64,000 nucleotides of DNA from Scatomorpha sp964367935 (GTDB lineage: Bacteria > Bacillota > Clostridia > Oscillospirales > Oscillospiraceae): assembly GCA_964367935.1 (NCBI GenBank), contig CAYIYZ010000001.1, positions 248,001 to 312,000 of the forward strand, in the 5' to 3' direction. Made by a program: the position numbers and the translations under genes. Below are positions 1 through 5,935 of this stretch, one piece after another. The notes under the pieces were generated by a model. That model had not been told where the DNA came from. It worked only from the letters and a program-made list of their open reading frames with translations, and did no database searches. How positions within the stretch are numbered: the first letter of the stretch is position 1; each line of letters starts with the position of its first letter.

Positions 1-1
1 G

Positions 2-142
2 GCATTTGCTCGTGATGTATCACAGCATGTCGTATTCATGAAGGACGGCGTTATTTGGGAACAGGGTGAGCCGAAATCTCTGTTCTCCGAGCCTAAGCGT
101 ACGGAGACAAGGGAGTTTCTATCACGCTTTCTGGGTGAATAA
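2..142 (+). CDS. Amino-acid ABC transporter ATP-binding protein, C-terminal fragment
   Basis: The window opens inside a gene; the last 46 codons are readable and end in TAA. The residues read AFARDVSQHVVFMKDG, then EQGEP and TREFLSRFL. This is the typical C-terminal tail of the GlnQ/HisP type of polar amino-acid ABC ATPase (H-loop region passed, then the MDGG-EQG-P-FL block). In such systems the protein hydrolyses ATP on the cytoplasmic face to drive import of an amino acid through a membrane permease. The permease and binding protein would lie upstream, outside the window. A hairpin follows at once, so the gene is probably the last of its operon. The exact substrate cannot be told from this tail. 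Confidence 0.8.
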   Translation, partial: AFARDVSQHVVFMKDGVIWEQGEPKSLFSEPKRTETREFLSRFLGE

Positions 143-144
143 AC

Positions 145-197
145 TATGCGTATGGTGCGACCGACTGTCGCCCCATACGCATATCTGCGTTTTTTCA
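145..197 (+). terminator. Probable terminator after the ABC ATPase gene
   Basis: An inverted repeat pairs TATGCGTATGG with CCATACGCATA around an inner GCGAC/GTCGC stem. A second short stem, ACGCA/TGCGT, runs straight into a T tract (GCGTTTTTTC). It lies 3 nt after the stop codon of the ABC ATPase fragment. Confidence 0.65.
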
Positions 198-232
198 AGC
201 AGTAAAATCAGAACCATTGCCCTATGATATAC

Positions 233-260
233 ACGCCCATGTGCTTTGTCACATGGGCGT
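233..260. repeat. Perfect 11-bp inverted repeat upstream of sigG
   Basis: ACGCCCATGTG pairs with CACATGGGCGT across a CTTTGT loop. No T tract follows directly, so this is not a standard terminator. It lies just upstream of the sigma-F-like promoter candidate of sigG and may insulate that gene from readthrough. Confidence 0.6.
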
Positions 261-287
261 ATAAAATTTCCTCCTCTGGACAGACTA
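259..287 (+). promoter_or_regulatory. Candidate forespore (sigma-F/sigma-G type) promoter of sigG
   Basis: GTATA at 259-263 is followed after 14 nt by GGACAGACTA at 278-287. The second element fits the recalled sigma-F -10 pattern (GG, two free positions, A-n-A-n-T-purine). The spacer is one nucleotide shorter than the usual 15. If used, transcription would begin near 295 and leave a leader of only about 17 nt before the TTG at 312. Confidence 0.4.
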
Positions 288-311
288 TGTCCACGGATAG
301 GGGGGGTTCTT

Positions 312-1091
312 TTGTATGGCAAAGTCGAAATCTGTGGCGTGAACACAGCGAAACTCAAGGTTCTGACTAACACTCAAACTCAAGCTCTGCTCACTCGTAC
401 CAAGGACGGCGACACCGTCGCACGTGAGGAACTGATAGCCGGCAACCTGCGCTTAGTCTTATCGGTTATCCAGAAATTTACAGGACGTGGCGAGAACGTA
501 GATGACTTATTTCAAGTCGGTTGTGTCGGGCTGATTAAGGCTATCGACAACTTCGACACTTCGCAGAACGTGCGCTTTAGCACTTACGGTGTGCCCATGA
601 TAGCCGGTGAAATTCGGCGTTACTTGCGTGATAATAGCTCTGTACGTGTCTCTCGCTCCATGCGTGACACCGCCTATAGGGTGCTCAAAGTCAAGGAGAG
701 TATTACTGCCGAGCGTGGTCGTGAGCCCACTATAGATGAAATTGCCAAGGAGCTCGGCATCAAGCGTCAGGAAGTCGTTTTCTCCCTCGACGCTATCAGC
801 GATCCTGTTTCGCTCTCCGAGCCTCTATACAACGACGGTGGCGAGAGTATCTGTATCATGGATCAAATCGGTGACGATAAAAACACGGACGAACATTGGC
901 TGGAACAAATGGCGCTCACAGACGCCATCGAAAAGCTCGGTGACCGTGAGAAGCTTATCCTTGCTCTGCGCTTTTACGACGGTAAAACACAGATGGAGGT
1001 CGCATCAGAGATAAGCATCTCTCAGGCACAGGTCTCACGCCTTGAAAAAAACGCCATAGCTCAGATTAAAAAGAGCATATTTGTATCATAG
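312..1091 (+). CDS. sigG: RNA polymerase sporulation sigma factor SigG
   Basis: Late forespore-specific sigma-70 family factor, 259 residues from a TTG start. The N-terminus carries KVEICGV, the family signature of SigG. Region 2 contains NLRLVLSVIQKF, DDLFQVGCVGL and the RFSTYGVPMI-GEIRRYLRD block. Region 3 contains RVSRSMRDTAY. Region 4 ends with GKTQMEVA-EISISQAQVSRLEK. Start choice: an AGGGGGGG ribosome site at 299-306 lies 5 nt before TTG 312, which gives a SigG-like N-terminus (MYGKVEICGV). The in-frame ATG at 246 lies before the hairpins and would add an implausible leader. An ATG at 316 is in another frame and stops after 8 codons. The gene is followed 44 nt later by a YlmC-type sporulation gene, a neighbour seen in other Clostridia. 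Identification is secure; the start is less so. Confidence 0.95.
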   Translation: MYGKVEICGVNTAKLKVLTNTQTQALLTRTKDGDTVAREELIAGNLRLVLSVIQKFTGRGENVDDLFQVGCVGLIKAIDNFDTSQNVRFSTYGVPMIAGEIRRYLRDNSSVRVSRSMRDTAYRVLKVKESITAERGREPTIDEIAKELGIKRQEVVFSLDAISDPVSLSEPLYNDGGESICIMDQIGDDKNTDEHWLEQMALTDAIEKLGDREKLILALRFYDGKTQMEVASEISISQAQVSRLEKNAIAQIKKSIFVS

Positions 1092-1135
1092 CGCATGTGT
1101 ATACCCTCATAGTATTAAGATAAGGGGGTAGAGTT

Positions 1136-1414
1136 ATGAGTTTATTTTCCGAAATGCGTTATAAAGAGGTCATAGATCTGCATACCGGCCGGCGACTCGG
1201 CTATGTCTGTGACGCTGAAATAGACGAAAAAGACGGACGTATCCTCTCACTCATTGTCCCCGGCGCAGGACGCATGGGCGGCCTCTTGGGGCGTGAGGAG
1301 GACTACGTCCTTCCTTGGGACAGCATCTCAAGGCTGGGCAACGATATTATCTTAGTCGATCTAGAGCGTGACCTACCACGCAGACGCCGTGATAAACGGC
1401 AGCTGTTCTATTGA
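1136..1414 (+). CDS. ylmC: YlmC/YmxH family sporulation protein (PRC-barrel)
   Basis: A 92-residue protein with the PRC-barrel signature of the YlmC/YmxH family: EVIDLHTGRRLGYVCDAEID near the start, then GRILSLIVPG and YVLPWDSI-R-G-DIILVD. Small PRC-barrel proteins of this family are common in spore formers and often lie beside sigG; their molecular role is poorly known. The start is ATG, preceded by AAGGGGGTAGAG. The gene lies 44 nt downstream of sigG on the same strand and is probably co-transcribed with it. The basic C-terminus (PRRRRDKR) is notable and could contact nucleic acid, but that is inference only. Confidence 0.88.
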   Translation: MSLFSEMRYKEVIDLHTGRRLGYVCDAEIDEKDGRILSLIVPGAGRMGGLLGREEDYVLPWDSISRLGNDIILVDLERDLPRRRRDKRQLFY

Positions 1415-1457
1415 CTAAATTGCAGAGCAGTCACATTAAAAGCGAACACACTTAACT

Positions 1458-1496
1458 AAAATATCCGAGTGCATTTTCTATGCACTCGGATATTTT
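1458..1496. terminator. Bidirectional terminator between ylmC and rsmA
   Basis: A 16-bp stem pairs AAAATATCCGAGTGCA (1458-1473) with TGCACTCGGATATTTT (1481-1496) around a 7-nt loop. It has A and T tracts suited to both strands. The stop codon of rsmA (1478-1480, minus strand) falls inside the loop, so the gene ends within its own terminator. Confidence 0.85.
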
Positions 1497-2338
1497 AATT
1501 CGTCCGCCAGCCTTGCAAAGTCACATATGCTGAGGCTCTCACCTCGTACACGCACATCAAAGCCGCAGGTTATTATCGCTTTTTCTATCTGCTCCTTGCT
1601 ATAGTCCGACAAGCCGTTTGTCAAGCCGTTTAGCATAGTCTTACGTCGCTGATTAAATGAGGCTCGTATGACTCGGAACATGAAGCGCTCGTCCTTAACC
1701 GCACAGGGCGGCGTCTTTCTCGGCACTAAACGCACGACCGCAGACGTCACCTTCGGCGCCGGCATAAAGCACTCGGGCGGCACATCAAAGAGCTTCTCCG
1801 CCTCACAATGCCAGTTTAAATAAAGGGTGAATGCTCCGTAATCGCCCTTGCCCGGCTCTGCGCAAAAACGCTCCGCCACCTCTTTTTGTACCATGAGTGT
1901 CAGACTCTCAAACACGCCCGACTCCAACAGCGTCGTCACCATAGGTGTCGTCACATTATACGGTAAATTCGCACACACCACAGGCTTTAAGCCCATTAAA
2001 TTCGTACGCACCAGCTCGGGTATATTGAGCTTAAGTGCGTCACCGTACACGACCGCCACATTATCCCTATCCGCCAAGGTCTCCGCCAATATCGGCTTTA
2101 GCGTCTTGTCAAGCTCTATGCACAGTACCTTAGCCGCATCTCTCGCAAGCTCCAAAGTTAAACTGCCCACGCCGGGGCCTATCTCCAACACTCCGCAAGT
2201 CTCGTCCAAGTCTGCACTCTGCGCTATCTCCTGCGGCACCCATCGCTCTATAAGAAAATTCTGACCCTTACTGCGTGAGAATCCGAAGCCATGCCTATCG
2301 AGCAAAGCGCGCAGTTCTCGCCTATCACACACATCCAC
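1478..2338 (-). CDS. rsmA: 16S rRNA dimethyladenosine transferase RsmA (KsgA)
   Basis: Transfers four methyl groups from S-adenosylmethionine to the two adjacent adenosines of the 3' terminal helix of 16S rRNA, a late step of 30S assembly. The 286-residue protein is of family length. It shows the KGQNFL entry motif near residue 24, SAM motif I LEIGPGVGSLT, acidic motif II ELDK, the catalytic NLPYNVTTP (motif IV) and the C-terminal FNQRRKTM-N block. The start is GTG with an AAGGGAGGG site about 8 nt upstream. The gene overlaps the 3' end of coaW by 14 nt, so it is the last gene of the rimM-trmD-coaW-rsmA operon. It ends inside a bidirectional terminator. Confidence 0.96.
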   Translation of the reverse strand: MDVCDRRELRALLDRHGFGFSRSKGQNFLIERWVPQEIAQSADLDETCGVLEIGPGVGSLTLELARDAAKVLCIELDKTLKPILAETLADRDNVAVVYGDALKLNIPELVRTNLMGLKPVVCANLPYNVTTPMVTTLLESGVFESLTLMVQKEVAERFCAEPGKGDYGAFTLYLNWHCEAEKLFDVPPECFMPAPKVTSAVVRLVPRKTPPCAVKDERFMFRVIRASFNQRRKTMLNGLTNGLSDYSKEQIEKAIITCGFDVRVRGESLSICDFARLADELKYPSA

Positions 2339-3119
2339 GTTTTTCGCCCTCCCTTACAGCGCCTATAGCCGTCGCAAATTCGCCATTTTCCGCAAGTTTG
2401 AACTTCAAGCCATACACCTTTTCAAAAAACTTATAGTGTTCATGCGCATAGCGTAGTTTCGTGCCGCCACCTGTTATAACCACTGTATCAAGTCCTGTCA
2501 GGCGTGCGCAAAGTACCGCCATCGTGCCCACCACTTGCACCATCATATTTATTATGCCCAAAGCCTTGTCCGCAGCGTCCGTATCATACTCACATTTCTG
2601 GAAATTCGACGCCGTTAAAAATGGCATAAGCACATCGTCGCCCTTATACAGGTCGCCTATGGTCAAGTCCACATTAGAGAGTACACCCTGCTCCGATAGA
2701 CCCACTATAGACTTGGCCGAGCCATCTCCAAACATAGCCGCACCCATACCCTTTAGAGTGCCACCGCCTATACCCGTACCTATTATATGTTTGCACTCAT
2801 TCTGCCTCAGCTCAAAAAAACTCGTGCCCGTACCCACATTCGCTATAACCGCTTCCGCTTCACCGCTTAAGTACCTCGCTCCGCTACCTATGGCATCTAT
2901 CTCACTCACATGTATCGTCTCTATGCCCAAGATATGCGCATCACAATCAGCACCACGCAATCCCGTAGTCACTATCATGCTCGCCTTATCTGTATACTCC
3001 CTAAGCAGCTCGCTCGCCGACTTATCCGCAAATGGTAAATAACGCATAAACTGTATCTCGCCCTGCGACATCCCCACTATCTTCGTCGTCGTGCTACCTA
3101 TATCTATGCCTATTATCAT
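2325..3119 (-). CDS. coaW: Type II pantothenate kinase CoaW
   Basis: Phosphorylates pantothenate with ATP, the first committed step of coenzyme A synthesis. The 264 residues match the length of the CoaW (staphylococcal, type II) family. The ASKHA-fold phosphate-binding loop GIDIGSTTTKIVG opens the protein. Further family blocks are IANVGTGTSFF, GTGIGGGTLKGMG and the C-terminal adenosine-binding VVITGGGTKL. The start is ATG with AGAGGAAAAAG upstream. It lies 11 nt after trmD and overlaps rsmA, so it is translated within an RNA-maturation operon. A dephospho-CoA kinase domain, the last step of the pathway, is encoded far away at about 29.5 kb as part of a fusion. Type II enzymes are usually less sensitive to CoA feedback, but this cannot be read from sequence. 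Confidence 0.92.
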   Translation of the reverse strand: MIIGIDIGSTTTKIVGMSQGEIQFMRYLPFADKSASELLREYTDKASMIVTTGLRGADCDAHILGIETIHVSEIDAIGSGARYLSGEAEAVIANVGTGTSFFELRQNECKHIIGTGIGGGTLKGMGAAMFGDGSAKSIVGLSEQGVLSNVDLTIGDLYKGDDVLMPFLTASNFQKCEYDTDAADKALGIINMMVQVVGTMAVLCARLTGLDTVVITGGGTKLRYAHEHYKFFEKVYGLKFKLAENGEFATAIGAVREGEKRGCV

Positions 3120-3130
3120 ATCTTTTTCCT

Positions 3131-4408
3131 CTATATCTTCTTTTCATACGCCCTGCGTGCCCTATCGTGACCCTCCGCCGCATTTACCTCTATCATACCG
3201 CAATAAGTATAGCCGTTTTTTATGAGCAGTCCGTTCATCGGTGCGTTCTTCTCATGCGTGTCCACTCGTATTGAGCCAACACCCATGCCGTAGGACAAGT
3301 CCTCACAAAACCCGAAAAGCTCCACTGACGCTCCGCTACCTCTCGCCGACTCTGCCACCATGCTCCTATGTATGGTCGTATACGGAGCATCCTCCGTCAG
3401 CCAGGCACCGTCTATAGTCGCATAACAAGGATCGTCGCCCCTTATGAGTGCCACATACGCCACGGCTTCCCCGTTTTCAGTTAGAACATACGCCTGTCCC
3501 TTAGAGATATCGTCCCTATACGTATCGGCGTTCGGGTACTCGCCCTGCCACTGATCCACGCCCTGTGATTTTAAATACGCCTTCGCCTGCTCGCCTATTA
3601 TAACGAGGCTCGCCACGTCACGTTCCTCCGCTCGACGCCCTTCGAACACCCTTTTTATTTCCGTCTTATTCTCCAAGCGTGCCATTATAGCCTCGTCTAC
3701 GGCATCTTGTGCCTTAAACCGTGCATACATGTCCGCTCTCCGCTCAAACGTACGCTCCAAGGCACGCTCTCTGCGCCAACGCACTATCTTCGCATGGTCG
3801 CCCGTCAACAAAACAGGCGGTACGCTCTCGCCCTCCCACACTTCCGGTCTCGTATACTGCGGATACTCCAAAAGACCCGACCAGTGGCTCTCACCCGTAT
3901 AGCACTCTTCATCGGAGAGCACACCGGGTACCATGCGACACACAGAATCCGTCACCGCCATAGCCGCTATCTCGCCGCCCGTCAACACGAAGTCGCCCAA
4001 GCTAATTTCCTCGTCCACGCACTGCTCTATAAAACGCTCATCCACGCCCTCATAGTGACCGCAGACCAGCACTAAATGATCATACTCATCTCTTAAGCGC
4101 CTCGCCTCAGCCTGAGTAAAGGGCTTGCCCTGAGGTGTGAGGTATATGACCCTACTCTTTTTACCCTCAGCGCTCTGCATGATTGTATCAAGACACGCCT
4201 TTAGGGGCTGTGCGGACATGACAAGTCCCCAACCGCCACCGTAGGGGTAGTCGTCCACCTGCTTTTGCCTATTTGTCGTATAGTCACGGATCTGAACGGC
4301 GTTAATTTCCAGTATACCCTTTTTCGCCGCACGTCCTATTATGCTCTCACCCAGCACCGCCTCCATACTCTCGGGAAACAGTGTCATTATATCCACCCTA
4401 TAGCTCAT
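3131..4408 (-). CDS. trmD: tRNA (guanine37-N1)-methyltransferase TrmD fused to a GNAT acetyltransferase domain
   Basis: Residues 1 to about 240 are TrmD, which methylates G37 of tRNAs from SAM and so protects the reading frame. Visible motifs are DIMTLFPE, DDYPYGGG, VLVCGHYEGVDERF and the SAM knot loop SLGDFVLTGGE. Residues from about 255 to 425 form a second, complete domain of the GNAT N-acetyltransferase type: LKSQGVDQWQGEYPN near its start, VAYVALI, then GSGASVELFGFCED and the terminal LIKNGYTYCG block. Stand-alone TrmD is about 240 residues, so this 425-residue chain is a fusion. The start overlaps the stop of rimM as TAATG, which confirms translational coupling. The GNAT substrate is unknown. 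The domain junction contains no stop or frameshift. Confidence 0.93.
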   Translation of the reverse strand: MSYRVDIMTLFPESMEAVLGESIIGRAAKKGILEINAVQIRDYTTNRQKQVDDYPYGGGWGLVMSAQPLKACLDTIMQSAEGKKSRVIYLTPQGKPFTQAEARRLRDEYDHLVLVCGHYEGVDERFIEQCVDEEISLGDFVLTGGEIAAMAVTDSVCRMVPGVLSDEECYTGESHWSGLLEYPQYTRPEVWEGESVPPVLLTGDHAKIVRWRRERALERTFERRADMYARFKAQDAVDEAIMARLENKTEIKRVFEGRRAEERDVASLVIIGEQAKAYLKSQGVDQWQGEYPNADTYRDDISKGQAYVLTENGEAVAYVALIRGDDPCYATIDGAWLTEDAPYTTIHRSMVAESARGSGASVELFGFCEDLSYGMGVGSIRVDTHEKNAPMNGLLIKNGYTYCGMIEVNAAEGHDRARRAYEKKI

Positions 4409-4893
4409 TACATGCCCTCTATCAGTCGTACGGTAATCACGCCGCCCTCTGCGTCTGTGCTCTTTATAAACTCGGGCACGGCAGGAATGAGAATCTCACG
4501 CTCGCCTTTAACCACATACACGTTAGAACTCGGTGTCTCTATTATATCAGAGAGCACTCCAAGCTCCGTGCCATCTTCCTCCACTACTTTTGCGCCCATT
4601 ATATCGCACAAAAAAAATGCGCCCTTCGGCAACTTCGCCTCCGCTCTCGCTACCTCCACACGCCTACCCTTAAAGCGCATGGCTGCATTAATGTCCTCCA
4701 CGCCCTCAAGCTTCACGATAAGCATAGCCTTATGCGCCTTCGCCGACTGCATTTTATACGCAGTGCCGTCTATATACAGCGTCTTAAATTGTTTTAAAAA
4801 TTCAGGTGAGTCTGTATAATTTTCCAGACGCAGTTCACCACGTACTCCGTGCGTGTTCGCCACACGTCCGGCTAAGATATAGTCAGTTTTCAT
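4408..4893 (-). CDS. rimM: Ribosome maturation factor RimM
   Basis: Assists assembly of the 30S head domain by binding ribosomal protein S19. The 161-residue protein has the N-terminal RimM barrel (AGRVANTHGVRGELR, then YTDSPEFL and the LEGVEDINAAMRFKGRRVEV block) and the C-terminal PRC barrel (ELGVLSDIIETPSSNVYVV, then ILIPAVPEFI). The ATG at 4893 is preferred over the GTG two codons upstream because a GAGG site sits 6 nt before it. It is the first gene of a four-gene operon. The usual neighbours of rimM in Firmicutes (rpsP, a KH-domain gene, and rplS after trmD) are absent here. Confidence 0.94.
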   Translation of the reverse strand: MKTDYILAGRVANTHGVRGELRLENYTDSPEFLKQFKTLYIDGTAYKMQSAKAHKAMLIVKLEGVEDINAAMRFKGRRVEVARAEAKLPKGAFFLCDIMGAKVVEEDGTELGVLSDIIETPSSNVYVVKGEREILIPAVPEFIKSTDAEGGVITVRLIEGM

Positions 4894-4899
4894 AAGCAC

Positions 4900-5500
4900 C
4901 TCGGTTTCATCTGTATGGGCGAACCTATGTCTTCACCCCATCTTTTTTCTGATCCTGTAGGGGAGGGCTTCCATGCCCCCCGAACCATTTTCCTGTGGAA
5001 AAATGGTTTTTTATTTTCTATTTGTTTAGTCGGAGCTTTGCCCCGAACCCCTTGAGGGAGTTTCGCTTTTTGCGAAAAGCGAGCGTCCTCGTTGGGCGAG
5101 GTCGCTTTGCAATTGCTACGCAATTGTTCTTTTTTTATTTGTTTAGTCGGGGCTTCGCCCCGAACCCCATTGCGAGGGGTTCAGAAAACTTTTTCTCTTG
5201 TAAAAAGTTTTCTCTTTTCGCACGTAGTGCGAAAATTCACTTTCAAAAATACGCTTTTAAGGCAAAGGCTTTTCACCGTCTGCGGACGGCGACTTGGGGC
5301 GTCGCCCCAAGACCCCACGATTTTTTGAAAAAAATCGAGTAAAACTTTTAATTCGGCGCCCTTGGCGCCAGCGCCGCAAGTGCGGCGTCACAAGCGTTTT
5401 GCGTCAGCAAAACCTTGATGCCGTCGGAATTCACTTCCGACGAGCAGATTAAATCAATAGGGGTCCCCGCGAGACCTGTCTCGTGGGGCTCCAACGTCCC
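4900..5500. repeat. Intergenic array of modular repeats between rnhA and rimM
   Basis: About 600 bp without a convincing gene. It contains two hairpins of the GTAGGGG family (near 4912-4940 and 4957-4985). It also has two copies of a TTTATTTGTTTAGTCGG module followed by GGGGCTTCGCCCCGAACCCC (near 5016-5055 and 5133-5170). A small CAATTG-CTAC-GCAATTG hairpin, a GAAAACTTTTTCTC hairpin and a 77-bp block at 5276-5352 follow; the last is almost identical to 8694-8770. A final GTAGGGG-type relic ends at the rnhA stop. The translated ORFs here are low-complexity products of the repeats. Confidence 0.8.
5276..5352 (-). repeat. 77-bp repeat unit, copy A
   Basis: Runs from CGTCTGCGGACGGCGACTTG to CGAGTAAAACTTTTAAT. 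It includes a CTTGGGGC/GCCCCAAG hairpin and a CGATTTTTT/AAAAAATCG hairpin. It differs from copy B at 8694-8770 at only a few positions. Both copies lie on the 3' side of minus-strand genes (rnhA here, gyrB for copy B). Confidence 0.85.
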
Positions 5501-5935
5501 CTACACTATGCTCTCCCTCGCTCTTACCGCCAAGGCGTCGCAACGATTATTATACTCATTGTCCTCATGACCCTTGACCCATATGAAACGCACCTTATGC
5601 TGTTTTAACTGCTCGTCCAGCGCCTGCCACAGCTCCACATTCTTGAGTTCGCCCTCCTTGCGTCGCCAGCCTCGCTTCTTCCAGCCCTCCAGCCACCGCT
5701 CGTTTATCGCCTTTACTATATACTGCGAGTCACTGTATAAATCTACCTCGCAGGGCTCTTTTAACAGGCGTAACGCTTCGATTACGCCCATTAATTCCAT
5801 GCGATTATTCGTCGTCATACGCTCTGAGCCACTAACCTCACGCTCTACTCCCTTATAGCGCAGTATAGCACCCCAACCGCCGGGGCCGGGATTGCCCGAG
5901 CAGGCTCCGTCTGTATAAATTTCCAGTTTCTTCAT
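5501..5935 (-). CDS. rnhA: Ribonuclease HI
   Basis: Cleaves the RNA strand of RNA-DNA hybrids with two metal ions. The 144-residue chain has all four catalytic carboxylates in their family contexts: Asp in IYTDGACSGNPGPGGW, Glu in NNRMELMGVIEAL, Asp in LYSDSQYIVKAI and the C-terminal Asp in NNRCDALAVRA. The basic handle region (EGWKKRGWRRKEGEL) and WVKGHEDNEYNN loop are intact. The start overlaps the gyrA stop as TAATG, so it is translated from the gyrA message. Its position directly behind gyrA is unusual, but placing an R-loop-removing enzyme with DNA gyrase makes physiological sense. Confidence 0.96.
   Translation of the reverse strand: MKKLEIYTDGACSGNPGPGGWGAILRYKGVEREVSGSERMTTNNRMELMGVIEALRLLKEPCEVDLYSDSQYIVKAINERWLEGWKKRGWRRKEGELKNVELWQALDEQLKQHKVRFIWVKGHEDNEYNNRCDALAVRARESIV

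Noticed and set aside
246..311. Upstream ATG giving SigG 22 extra residues
   Set aside because: The extra residues are encoded by hairpins and the promoter candidate and do not match known SigG starts; the TTG at 312 has the ribosome site.
122..373. 83-codon minus-strand ORF across the sigG upstream region
   Set aside because: It overlaps hairpins and the sigG promoter candidate; the protein has no recognisable fold and no ribosome site.
4995..5342. ORFs of 115 and 78 codons in the rnhA-rimM gap
   Set aside because: Their sequence is a direct translation of repeat modules; the same low-complexity phrases appear in 8492-8760.
5501..5935. Suspected quinolone-resistance or gyrase-inhibitor cargo near gyrA
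   Set aside because: The gene is a plain RNase HI with all four catalytic carboxylates; gyrA key residues look wild type.
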